A stretch of DNA of 64,000 nucleotides from DATNPH01 sp036703315 (GTDB lineage: Bacteria > Cyanobacteriota > Cyanobacteriia > Cyanobacteriales > Coleofasciculaceae). The DNA is taken from the NCBI GenBank assembly GCA_036703315.1, contig DATNPH010000191.1, forward strand, positions 16,553-80,552, in the 5' to 3' direction. Each line of letters begins with the position of its first letter. The stretch's first letter is position 1. Made by a program: the position numbers and the translations under genes. The notes beneath the pieces are model-generated. The model worked only from the letters and a program-made list of their open reading frames with translations. It had not been told where the DNA came from and ran no database searches. Of this stretch, positions 26,315-35,205 are shown piece after piece.

Positions 26315-26842
26315 GTGAGTGATAGAAAACGCCAACGCGATCTACCCCAAATTAACGAAAGAATCCGGTTTCCTAAAATTCGAGCGATCGACATTGATGG
26401 GACACAACTGGGGATACTCTCGCCTCAAGAAGCTTTGCGCATCGCCGAGGAAAAAGAGCTGGATCTCGTCTTGGTTAGTGACAAGGCAGATCCGCCGGTG
26501 TGTCGCATCATGGACTACGGCAAGTACAAGTTTGAACAAGAGAAGAGAGCGCGCGAAGCGAGGAAGAAGCAGCACACGGCTGATGTCAAAGAAGTGAAGA
26601 TGCGCTACAAAATTGAGGACCATGACTACCAAGTGCGCGTCAACCAAGCCGTGCGCTTTCTCAAGGATGGAGATAAGGTCAAAGCCACAATTACCTTCCG
26701 AGGTCGCGAAATTCAACATAGTGACCTAGCCGAGGACTTGCTCAAGCGTATGGCGATAGATTTGCAGGAGGTCGCAGAAGTGCAGCAAGCGCCAAAGCGA
26801 GAAGGTCGCAACATGATGATGCTGCTTTCTCCCAAGAAATGA
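26315..26842 (+). CDS. infC: Translation initiation factor IF-3
   Basis: A 175-residue IF-3, full length for bacteria. The N-terminal domain is INERIRFPKIRAIDIDGTQLG, then EALRIAEEKELDLVLVSDKADPPVCRIMDYGKYK in segments; the linker is lysine-rich; the C-terminal domain has VKEVKMRYKIEDHDY and GRNMMMLLSPKK. IF-3 binds the 30S subunit and checks initiator tRNA and codon. The start is GTG 26315 (in many bacteria infC uses a rare start codon for autoregulation; GTG is a weak version of that). No rpmI or rplT follows, unlike the classic operon. Confidence 0.95.
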   Translation: MSDRKRQRDLPQINERIRFPKIRAIDIDGTQLGILSPQEALRIAEEKELDLVLVSDKADPPVCRIMDYGKYKFEQEKRAREARKKQHTADVKEVKMRYKIEDHDYQVRVNQAVRFLKDGDKVKATITFRGREIQHSDLAEDLLKRMAIDLQEVAEVQQAPKREGRNMMMLLSPKK

Positions 26843-26852
26843 GGTTTAGAGC

Positions 26853-26926
26853 CATTAGTCATTAGTCATTGGTCATTGGTCAGCCGAATCAGGACTAAAG
26901 ACTAATGACAAGGACTAAGGACTAAA
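26853..26926. repeat. Heptanucleotide tandem repeats in inverted arrangement
   Basis: CATTAGT occurs twice, then CATTGGT twice (26853-26880), and a second array of GACTAA(A/T/G) heptamers runs from 26893 to 26926. The arrays are complementary (ATTAGTC versus GACTAAT), so the RNA can form a hairpin between infC and the next gene. Short heptamer repeats (STRR type) are common in cyanobacterial spacers. Confidence 0.75.
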
Positions 26927-26932
26927 CACAAA

Positions 26933-29900
26933 ATGAAATTGCAAACTCGCGATCGCGTTCAGGGTGATTGGGTACGGAAAATCCTACAGTGGGTAAATCT
27001 TCGCCCAGAGGAAGGGGAGCGAACATTGCTAATGTTCGTGTTCTACACAGCGACCTCTGTTGGGCTACTTTGGTTTGAGTACAGTGCCGTGGCGCTGTTC
27101 TTAGACAAATATGGTGCCAAGTGGTTACCGGTGATTTACATCGCCAGTGCTGTTATGGTTTCAGGAGTAGGAGTTGTGTACTCTTGGCTTTCTGAAATTT
27201 TGCCAATGCGAAGGGTGCTGGTGGGGATCGCTTTCTTCACAGGCTTTCCCCTGTTGGTATTTCGTCTAGGCTTGTCGGTTGACTATCTAGACGGTTTGAT
27301 CGCTTTGGCTACCATCTTTCTGTTGCGGTTGTGGATGGATGCTGTAGAAGTCCTCAACGACCTCAACTCTCAGGTTGCCGCCAATCAACTATTCAATATT
27401 CGGGAAATTAAGCGCGCTTACCCGCTGATCTCCAGTGGTCTACTCGTCGCCGACGTGATCTCCGGCTTCTCCTTACCTTTTTTATTGCATGCTGTTGGGG
27501 ATGATCTCAATAACGTCATCGTTGTCGCTGCCTTAGCGATGCTGGGAGGGGCGGGATCATTATTTTATTTAAGCCAGCGCTACAGCCAAGCCTTTCCCGA
27601 CTCACCAATGCGGCAGTGGGAAGAAGACACTGAGCCGGAATTTGCAGTTCGCCGAACCCTTGGTCCTCTTCAACGCTACATCATCCCATTGTTTGCGTTT
27701 TTCATTCTGGCAGAAGCGCTGTATCTCCTGGTCGAATTCCAGTATCTGAGTCAATTAGAGGACAAGCTGCCAGAAACGTCCGACATCGCTGGGTTCCTCG
27801 GCTTGTTCAGCGGAATTGTCGGGCTGTTTGAACTGACTTCCCAATGGTTCATCTCAAGCCGCGCTATTGACCGACTAGGCGTCTTTGTCGCCGCCATGTT
27901 GTTGCCTGCCTCATTGTTGGTCTTAGGATTGTTCATGCTGACAGGCTTGCTAGACTTTTCCGTTGGGCTTGTCGGTAGCGTATTTCCTTTGCCGACCATG
28001 ATTACGGGGCTTTTTGTGGGTCTGATCTTCCTCAGATTCATTGATGAGCTATTGCGCTATACCTTAATTGCTGGCATTGAGCCTGTACTCTTCCAACCCT
28101 TGCCAGAGGGGGTACGCAATTCAGTTCAGACTAAAGTACAGGGCATTGCCGAACCGATAACCACTGGCACCACAGGTCTTGGCATATTAGCCATTATTGG
28201 GCTACTGCATTGGGCATTCCCAGGACAGTCCGAAGAAATTCTGGAGCAATGGCAGACTTGGGTATTTATCTTTGCCATCGTGATTTTATCCCTAACCTGG
28301 CTACTATGTGCCTGGTTACTCCGCTCAAGTTATGTGAGTTTGCTAGTTAAGAGCGCAGAGCAAGGACGCCTAGGTTTTTCTAATGTGGATTTGAGGGCGT
28401 TCAAGCAGGCTGTGGTAGAGGCATTAGAGCAACCCGGTACTGAAGCCGACAAACGTTCTTGTATTCAACTTTTGTATCAAATTGAGCCGACAACAGTTGG
28501 TGAGGTGCTTGCCCCCTTATTGCCCCGTTTATCTACGGCTTTGCAACGTCAGAGTCTGGAGGTGATGTTGGAGTATCCCAGTTCAGCTTACTTGAATGAT
28601 GTTCAAGTGCTGATCGATCAGACGCCGCCAGCAGAAGTCCTAGCCTTGGCACTACGATATGTCTGGCTGGTTCAGCCAGAGCTGGATATTCGCACAATTA
28701 AGCCTTATCTTCACAGCGCTGTTGATCCAACGGTACGAGCAACAGCGGCGGCTTTAATATTGCGTCGGGGAACATCGACAGAAAAGGCAGAGGCAACCAA
28801 TACCCTGCGCCGAATGCTCACCTCAAAGCGGGAACGAGAACGGGTGATGGGTACACGGGCGCTAGGAGAGGCAGAGTATTTGCAAGCGCTGCGGCTTTAT
28901 ATCCCAAATCTTTTGCAGGATGAGTCATTGCGAGTACGTTGCGCTTTGCTGGATGTCATTGCTGGAACACACTTGAACGAGTACTATCCGTCTCTAGTAC
29001 GGGGGCTATACTACAAATCTACCCGCGATGCTGCCCGATCTGCCCTAGTGCGGCTTGGGGATGAAGCTATTAAATTGCTTATGGAGTTGGCGGAGGATAT
29101 CCATAAACCAGATTTGGTAAGGCTACAAGCTTGGACTGCTCTGGGTGAGATTGGGACACCAGAAGCTCTAAATCAGCTGGTGCAACAGTTGATGACGAGT
29201 TGGGGCATGACACGCCGCAATATTCTTCGTATCCTATTGAAGACCCCGAACGAAGTTGGGATTGAAGAAGTGCTTGACCAATTAGGTCGCAGTGGTATAG
29301 AGACGTTAATTGAACAAGAATTGCTGTTTTTAGGTCAGATTTATGCGGCAGTTCTGGATTTTAGTCCTGAGAAGATTTCAGGGCAGGAAGCGGATTTACT
29401 GCGACGATCGCTACAAGACCTGCAAACGGATCTACTAGAGCGGTGCTTTTTATTGATGAAGTTCCTTTATCCAGTTAGTGCGATTCAAGCAGCAGCCTTT
29501 AATCTAGAATCGGAATCGCGCTCGAATGTTGCATTGGCATTAGAAATTTTAGATAATACGCTTGATATTCCTCAAAAACGAGCGTTGTTGGGAATCTTAG
29601 ATCGGCGTTCTACTACCGAAAGATTGGCTTGCTTAGTGGAGTTGGTGCCTTATCAACCGATGAATCCAAGCGATCGCCTACGTCGGTTGCTTGAGTTACG
29701 CCATTTTCTATCAGACTGGTCTTTAGCCTGTTGTTTTCATTTAGCAAGGACAGCTCATTACAGTCTGACACCGGAAGCAACGCTGGTATGTCTACGTCAT
29801 CCGACGGGTTTTGTACGGGAAGCGGTTTTGGCTTATCTGAAAGCCGCCTCGCCCCGTGCCTGTAGTGAACTGTTGCCAGCGCTAACCAATGATTCCGATC

Positions 29901-29956
29901 GCCTGGTTGCTGCTCAAGTTCAGCAGATGATTGAACAGTTGGGTCAAGTTAGCTAA
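26933..29956 (+). CDS. Transporter-like membrane domain fused to HEAT repeats
   Basis: A 1007-residue protein. Residues about 25-465 have about twelve hydrophobic segments in an MFS/nucleotide-translocase-like arrangement (TLLMFVFYTATSVGLLWFEYS at the first, ending WVFIFAIVILSLTWLLCAWLL). From about residue 480 to the end it is helical HEAT-like repeats, for example VDPTVRATAAALILRRG, RERVMGTRALGEAEYLQAL and LVRLQAWTALGEIGTPEAL. Such fusions are known in cyanobacteria, but their substrate is not. The next gene, a cyclic-nucleotide-binding protein, follows after 118 bases and may regulate it. Confidence 0.75.
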   Translation: MKLQTRDRVQGDWVRKILQWVNLRPEEGERTLLMFVFYTATSVGLLWFEYSAVALFLDKYGAKWLPVIYIASAVMVSGVGVVYSWLSEILPMRRVLVGIAFFTGFPLLVFRLGLSVDYLDGLIALATIFLLRLWMDAVEVLNDLNSQVAANQLFNIREIKRAYPLISSGLLVADVISGFSLPFLLHAVGDDLNNVIVVAALAMLGGAGSLFYLSQRYSQAFPDSPMRQWEEDTEPEFAVRRTLGPLQRYIIPLFAFFILAEALYLLVEFQYLSQLEDKLPETSDIAGFLGLFSGIVGLFELTSQWFISSRAIDRLGVFVAAMLLPASLLVLGLFMLTGLLDFSVGLVGSVFPLPTMITGLFVGLIFLRFIDELLRYTLIAGIEPVLFQPLPEGVRNSVQTKVQGIAEPITTGTTGLGILAIIGLLHWAFPGQSEEILEQWQTWVFIFAIVILSLTWLLCAWLLRSSYVSLLVKSAEQGRLGFSNVDLRAFKQAVVEALEQPGTEADKRSCIQLLYQIEPTTVGEVLAPLLPRLSTALQRQSLEVMLEYPSSAYLNDVQVLIDQTPPAEVLALALRYVWLVQPELDIRTIKPYLHSAVDPTVRATAAALILRRGTSTEKAEATNTLRRMLTSKRERERVMGTRALGEAEYLQALRLYIPNLLQDESLRVRCALLDVIAGTHLNEYYPSLVRGLYYKSTRDAARSALVRLGDEAIKLLMELAEDIHKPDLVRLQAWTALGEIGTPEALNQLVQQLMTSWGMTRRNILRILLKTPNEVGIEEVLDQLGRSGIETLIEQELLFLGQIYAAVLDFSPEKISGQEADLLRRSLQDLQTDLLERCFLLMKFLYPVSAIQAAAFNLESESRSNVALALEILDNTLDIPQKRALLGILDRRSTTERLACLVELVPYQPMNPSDRLRRLLELRHFLSDWSLACCFHLARTAHYSLTPEATLVCLRHPTGFVREAVLAYLKAASPRACSELLPALTNDSDRLVAAQVQQMIEQLGQVS

Positions 29957-30074
29957 TGGCACGTCGCCTTTTGGTAACTAGAGCGCCGATGCACTTATAT
30001 CGTCGGAAGGGTACGGTAAACTTGAGGTTTCCCAAAGTAACTTAAGGGAATAGCTAGCAGCTAACCGCTAACCA

Positions 30075-30557
30075 ATGTTAACCAGCGTTGAGCGTCTATT
30101 ATTTGTCAGGGCTGTCCCAATCTTTCAGGAACTGCGAGACGATTTTCTGGTGCGTCTAGCCTCGGTAATGGAGGAGCTATCCTTCCCAGCTGGAAACACT
30201 ATTGTTACGCAAGGAGAGGAGGGACGATCGCTTTACATTGTTGTCTCTGGTTTAGTACGGGTTCACATTGGTGATCGCGATTTGGCGCAGCTCAAGCCAG
30301 GAGCCTGTTTTGGTGAGATGTCATTGTTTGATTCTGAACCTCGCTCCGCGTCAGTCTCAACCTTGAACCCCTGCGAGTGTCTAATGCTGACGCAGCTGCA
30401 ACTGTATGACGCGATCGATGAAACCCCAGGAATTGCCGTTAATGTTATCCGCCTGCTCTCCCGTCGCATTCGGGAACTCAACAATAAAGTAAATGCTTAC
30501 GAAGCCAAAAATCCGACACCGGATTTTAGTAGAGCAGGAACTAATTTTTCGGGCTAG
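30075..30557 (+). CDS. Cyclic nucleotide-binding domain protein
   Basis: A 160-residue protein consisting of one cNMP-binding domain. The phosphate-binding cassette CFGEMSLFDSEPRSASV, with the conserved Glu and Arg, lies at about residues 78-94, and TIVTQGEEGRSLYIVVSGLV is the preceding beta roll. A short C-terminal helix with RLLSRRIRELN follows, but there is no helix-turn-helix, so it is not a CRP-type DNA binder. It sits just downstream of the transporter-HEAT gene on the same strand. The ligand, cAMP or cGMP, is not decided by sequence. Confidence 0.88.
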   Translation: MLTSVERLLFVRAVPIFQELRDDFLVRLASVMEELSFPAGNTIVTQGEEGRSLYIVVSGLVRVHIGDRDLAQLKPGACFGEMSLFDSEPRSASVSTLNPCECLMLTQLQLYDAIDETPGIAVNVIRLLSRRIRELNNKVNAYEAKNPTPDFSRAGTNFSG

Positions 30558-30783
30558 AGGATCGATTCATTAGCGATAAGATTTAGGAGAACTAGAAGCT
30601 GCGGGCATAGGTCACAAGTAACCTCAAAAAAATGTGAAATACTTCTACCAGATTGTCTGTCAAACTATCCACTGCAAACCCATCAACGCTACCCATTAAC
30701 CTGAAGAAAATGAAGTAGTTGATCTAAGTGGCTACTTTTCCAGACAAAATTGGCAGTGTATAAACTGGAGGAGCGATCGCTCT

Positions 30784-31431
30784 ATGCATGAATTGGACGA
30801 ACAGCTGCATCATCTGGTAATAGAAGCTTGTAAGCATCAACCAGGAAGTGCAGCACGTCAAAAAAATCTTACTAGGGTTATTCGTTTAGTAACAAATAAG
30901 CTTTGGAAAGAAAACAAGCCCTACTACCAAGATGCCTTGCAACAGACATGGGTGTATTTCTGCCAAAATATCTGCGAAGGAAATACAGGCGAACCCTACA
31001 ATCCTTCTCGTGGCAGTGTTATAACTTGGCTTAATTTCTACCTGAAGCGGCGACTCCAAGATTTCTACATAGATGACAAAAAACAGCAAGCTAGAACAGC
31101 TGTTACTCATTCTCAAGGATTGGGGGCAGCCGACAATGAAACCGTTGACCCCATCGACAAGGTTGCGGCTGAACCCGATATGCCTCTCCTGCTTGAAGAG
31201 GTAAAAAAATGGGCTGAAAGTGATCCACAAGGTGAATTAAGCCAAGTTCACATCAGCAATCGTCCAGACGTAACTTGCCAACTTTTAATCTTGCGGCGCT
31301 TGCCTCCAGAAGAGAGCTGGAAAACTTTAGCGGCAGAGTTGAATCTATCAATTTCGACATTGAGCAGTTTTTATCAGCGGCAGTGTTTACCTCGCTTGCG
31401 TAAATTTGGAGAATCGGAGGGATATCTATAG
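30784..31431 (+). CDS. Sigma-70-like / HTH protein
   Basis: A 215-residue soluble protein with the architecture of a small sigma factor. An N-terminal helical region with YQDALQQTWVYFCQNI resembles the region 2 core-binding helix, followed by WLNFYLKRRLQDFYIDDKKQ, and a C-terminal HTH (ESWKTLAAELNLSISTLSSF) resembling region 4. Similar proteins precede DUF1822 and CHAT-CHASE2 genes in cyanobacteria, from family knowledge. It probably has a transcription role for the cluster, but binding to RNA polymerase is unproven. ATG 30784 has AGGAG near 30767. Confidence 0.7.
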   Translation: MHELDEQLHHLVIEACKHQPGSAARQKNLTRVIRLVTNKLWKENKPYYQDALQQTWVYFCQNICEGNTGEPYNPSRGSVITWLNFYLKRRLQDFYIDDKKQQARTAVTHSQGLGAADNETVDPIDKVAAEPDMPLLLEEVKKWAESDPQGELSQVHISNRPDVTCQLLILRRLPPEESWKTLAAELNLSISTLSSFYQRQCLPRLRKFGESEGYL

Positions 31432-31514
31432 TAGGGAGTTCGAATTAAAGAGCCGTTGCCGTGCGATGCGTTAGTTGAGCTGGTAATCCACCCAAAAGTA
31501 GGAAGAGTAACACC

Positions 31515-32516
31515 ATGACCCACCATACGAATAAAGTAGAAGATTTTGCCCTACCACTGCCGATTACCCAGATGGCGCGGCACACGGCACAGAGGTTTGC
31601 CAGTACGCAACCCACTCCTCAAAAAGCAGAGCAAGTCCGGTTGAATACCCTAGCTGTATGTGTCGTGAATGACTACTTGCAAATGATGGGTATTCCTACA
31701 GAGATTTCCGTTAGCGACAGCTGGAACCCAGTTGTGCAACTGTGTGCTGATATTGCTGACCTAGAGGTAACAGGGGTAGGTCGCCTAGAATGTCGTCCTG
31801 TGAGAAAACATCAGCCAACTTGCTATGTTCCACCAGAAGTTTGGTCAGATCGGATTGGCTATGTTGTAGTTGAGATAGATGAATCCTCAGCTGAGGCAAG
31901 TATGTTGGGATTTACCCGAACAGCAGACACAGAAGAGTTAGCGCTTAACCAACTACGACCGGCTGAAGATTTGATTGATCATTTAAATCCAGTCAATCCA
32001 ACAGGGCAACCCGTAGCCACTGTTAGTGCCGCTGTTGTCCAGAGGACAAGAGTAAACTTGAGCCAATGGCTAACAAATGTTTTTGATACAGGTTGGCAAG
32101 CGATAGAAACGTTGTTGAACCCAGCAGAGCCTGATCTAGCCTTTAGTTTTCGAAGCATTGATAATGCAGTCTTAGTTGACTCGCAGCTGCCTGAGGTTGG
32201 CGTTGGACGTGGTAGGTTAATTGACTTTGGGACACAGTTGGCTGATTCCCCTGTTGCTCTGGTGGTTGAAGTAATACCACAATCGGAACAGAGAAAAGAC
32301 ATTGTACTACAGGTACATCCTACTGGTAATCAAGCGTATCTGCCCCCATTACTCGAACTTACTGTGCTTGATGAAAGTGGTTTAGTCTTCCTAGAAGCCC
32401 AGGCAAGGAGTGCCGATAATTACATTCAATTGCAGTTCAGTGGTCTGTCTGGAGAGCAATTTAGCGTTAAAGTAGCTCTTGGTGAGGTCAGCGTTATGGA
32501 AGATTTTGTAGTTTAG
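31515..32516 (+). CDS. DUF1822 family protein
   Basis: A 333-residue protein of the cyanobacterial DUF1822 family. It has a helical N-terminus with RLNTLAVCVVNDYLQMMGIP, the family's typical opening, then WNPVVQLCADIADLEV and YVVVEIDESSAEASMLGF, and beta-rich C-terminal parts (QLPEVGVGRGRLIDFG). There are no membrane segments or catalytic motifs. It lies 83 bases after the sigma-like gene and before the CHAT-CHASE2 gene on the same strand. The molecular role is unknown. Confidence 0.8.
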   Translation: MTHHTNKVEDFALPLPITQMARHTAQRFASTQPTPQKAEQVRLNTLAVCVVNDYLQMMGIPTEISVSDSWNPVVQLCADIADLEVTGVGRLECRPVRKHQPTCYVPPEVWSDRIGYVVVEIDESSAEASMLGFTRTADTEELALNQLRPAEDLIDHLNPVNPTGQPVATVSAAVVQRTRVNLSQWLTNVFDTGWQAIETLLNPAEPDLAFSFRSIDNAVLVDSQLPEVGVGRGRLIDFGTQLADSPVALVVEVIPQSEQRKDIVLQVHPTGNQAYLPPLLELTVLDESGLVFLEAQARSADNYIQLQFSGLSGEQFSVKVALGEVSVMEDFVV

Positions 32517-32656
32517 CCTGCATCAACGCCTAACCAAGTTTTACCCTTCTATCTGTGGATACTCTACAAGGCTGTTCCCCCTTTCTTTTCAGTGGGGGGT
32601 TGATGACGTAGTCACTACAGGACACACGTCCTTGTTAAAGGGAAAACATTTACTGG

Positions 32657-35185
32657 ATGGCATTGCATAAGCTAGAGATGAGTGGAGATAGAACGACAGG
32701 GAGCAAACTACTAAATCATCTATACGCAGGTGCAAAGCCATTGACTTGCTCGGGAGAAGCTGTTGTGGGTAAATTAGTAGTCCTTAAGCTAGGGGATGGT
32801 AGCTTTGAACAGGGGTTTTCTGTCACGTTGCAGCTTGGGGAGGATGGCAGGAGTCCATCATTGGAAATCCAAGGCAAGCTACCCTCGACTTTAGAAATTC
32901 CTCAATACTACAGTGGTTGGGCTACCACTTATCGCCGCTTGGGGTTGCGTTCACGACTGGAAGCTTCCTCTAGACAAGTGACGAATGTTTCCAAGACTGA
33001 GAGTTGCTATAGTGCTGCTCAAGACTTACGCGATCGCTTAAATACTTGGCTATGCTCTGAGTCATTTCGTCCGATCCGAGAGAAATTACTCGAACAATTA
33101 ATGCCATCCGATCAAGTCCGTATAATTATACAAACCGAAAATAGTTATTTACGGCGACTTCCCTGGCATTTGTGGGACTTGTGCGATCGCTATCCCAAGG
33201 CGGAAATTGCTTTAAGTGCGCCTGTCTATGAACGTGTAGAACAATTAACCTTACCCCACACCAAGGTTAGAATCCTAGCGATTTTAGGAAACAGTATCGG
33301 AATCAATACTCAGGCGGATCGACTCTTACTAGAACAGCTACCCGATGCAGAAATCAGCTTTCTTGTAGAGCCGCAACGCCAGGAGCTAACGGAAGAGCTT
33401 TGGAAACAAGGCTGGGATATTCTCTTTTTCGCTGGGCATAGTTCGAGTCAACCCAATGGCGAAACAGGTCGGATTTATCTCAATCAAACCGATAGCTTAA
33501 CGATTGACCAGTTACGCTATGCATTGAAAAAAGCGGTTGAACGCGGCTTAAAAATTGCAATTTTCAACTCTTGTGATGGCTTGGGGTTAGCCAAAAATTT
33601 AGCGGATTTACAGATTCCGCAAATCATTATCATGCGAGAACCCGTGCCGGATCGAGTTTCACAAGAATTTTTAAAGTACTTCTTACAATCCTTTGCTCGT
33701 GGTGAGTCCTTCTACTTAGCCGTTCGAGAAGCCAGAGAAAAATTGCAAGGTTTAGAGGATCAATTTCCCTGTGCGACCTGGCTACCCATGATTTGCCAGA
33801 ATCCTGCCGTCTTACCGCCGAGTTGGCAAGAATTGGGCGGAAGCGTCATGAACGAAGCTCCCCTCCCCTTTAAGAGTGATTACTCTCCTGAAACAGCAAA
33901 ATACTCCTTTCTACCCACTACACAACCGTCACCACGACCAAAATTAAGGGATAGACCAAGCTTGGGAAAAGTGGTTTCGATCAGTTTGGTTATAACGGCT
34001 TTGGTAATGGTGATACGACAGCTAGGTATAATCCAACCCCTAGAGTTGAAAGCTTTTGATTTCCTGATGCGCTCTAGACCAGCTGAACCACCCGATTCGC
34101 GGCTGTTAGTAGTCACAGTGACTGAAGAGGATATTCAGGCTCAGCAGCAAGAGCTAAAAGGCCTCAATCCTCCGAGGTCACTATCTGATCGCTCACTGGC
34201 ACGACTGTTGGAAACCCTGGAGTCGTATCAACCTAGAGCGATCGGCTTAGATATCTTTCGTGATTTCCCAGTAGGAGCAGACTATCAAGATTTGGCAAGG
34301 CGTATGCGTCAGAGCGATCGCTTCTTTGCCACATGCCAAGTTAGTAGCCCAGAAACTAATAACCCCGGCATTGCGCCGCCTCCAGAAAGTCCGGCAGAAC
34401 ATCAAGGGTTTAGTGATGTGGTAGTGGATCCTGATGGCGTTGTGCGTCGTCATCTATTGGGTATGGATCCGCCTGCTGCATCTCCTTGTACTCCCTCTTA
34501 CGCTCTCAGCACCAAGCTAGCCTTCCACTACCTAGCAGCCAAAGGAATTTCACCCAAAGCCATAGACTATAGATACTTACAGCTTGGAACTACGACCCTT
34601 ACACGCTTAGAGTCCCATAGTGGGGGTTACCAAAACATTGATGCCTGGGGTCGCCAAGTGCTGTTGAATTATCGCTCCTACCGCTCTCCCCAAGATTTGG
34701 CTGAGCGAGTCACTCTCACCGAAGTCCTGAAAGGTCAACTCAATCCCAGTATGGTAAAAGACCGGATTGTTCTCATCGGTGTTACAGCTCCCAGCAGAAA
34801 GGATTATTTTTCTACGCCCTACAGCCCCTACCGTGCTGGTCAGGAGCTTTCCAAAGACATGCCTGGAGTAGTCCTTCATGCACAAATGGTCAGTCAGATT
34901 ATCAGCGCGGTTTTGGATCATCGACCACTGTTGTGGATCTGGCCCGCATGGGGTGAAGCGCTGTGGATCTGGGGCTGGTCGCTGGCAGGCGCTCTGCTGT
35001 CTTGGCGTTTTCAATTATTGTTACGCTTGGGGCTAATTGGAGGAACTTTCTTCATCTTGTATGGTCTTTGTTCTGGTCTTTTAACACAAGGTGGCTGGGT
35101 GCCCCTCGTCCCATCAGCATTGGCTCTAGTGTCTACTAGTGGTGGTCTTATCGTCTACAGCGTGTTCCAAATCCAGCGAAAGTAG
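32657..35185 (+). CDS. CHAT protease-CHASE2 membrane protein
   Basis: An 842-residue fusion. Residues about 190-400 form a CHAT domain, a caspase-fold protease relative: His261 in FFAGHSS and Cys306 in IFNSCDG are the expected catalytic pair. A hydrophobic segment (VVSISLVITALVMVIRQLG, about 435-453) precedes a CHASE2 sensor domain of about 455-740 (ELKAFDFLMRSRPAE, IGLDIFRDFP, GVVLHAQMVSQI), closed by two or three membrane helices. The N-terminus (about 1-190) is uncharacterised. CHASE2 is normally extracytoplasmic, so the protein could pass an external signal to the cytoplasmic CHAT domain. Confidence 0.88.
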   Translation: MALHKLEMSGDRTTGSKLLNHLYAGAKPLTCSGEAVVGKLVVLKLGDGSFEQGFSVTLQLGEDGRSPSLEIQGKLPSTLEIPQYYSGWATTYRRLGLRSRLEASSRQVTNVSKTESCYSAAQDLRDRLNTWLCSESFRPIREKLLEQLMPSDQVRIIIQTENSYLRRLPWHLWDLCDRYPKAEIALSAPVYERVEQLTLPHTKVRILAILGNSIGINTQADRLLLEQLPDAEISFLVEPQRQELTEELWKQGWDILFFAGHSSSQPNGETGRIYLNQTDSLTIDQLRYALKKAVERGLKIAIFNSCDGLGLAKNLADLQIPQIIIMREPVPDRVSQEFLKYFLQSFARGESFYLAVREAREKLQGLEDQFPCATWLPMICQNPAVLPPSWQELGGSVMNEAPLPFKSDYSPETAKYSFLPTTQPSPRPKLRDRPSLGKVVSISLVITALVMVIRQLGIIQPLELKAFDFLMRSRPAEPPDSRLLVVTVTEEDIQAQQQELKGLNPPRSLSDRSLARLLETLESYQPRAIGLDIFRDFPVGADYQDLARRMRQSDRFFATCQVSSPETNNPGIAPPPESPAEHQGFSDVVVDPDGVVRRHLLGMDPPAASPCTPSYALSTKLAFHYLAAKGISPKAIDYRYLQLGTTTLTRLESHSGGYQNIDAWGRQVLLNYRSYRSPQDLAERVTLTEVLKGQLNPSMVKDRIVLIGVTAPSRKDYFSTPYSPYRAGQELSKDMPGVVLHAQMVSQIISAVLDHRPLLWIWPAWGEALWIWGWSLAGALLSWRFQLLLRLGLIGGTFFILYGLCSGLLTQGGWVPLVPSALALVSTSGGLIVYSVFQIQRK

Positions 35186-35205
35186 TCTATATTTACGTTG
35201 AAATC

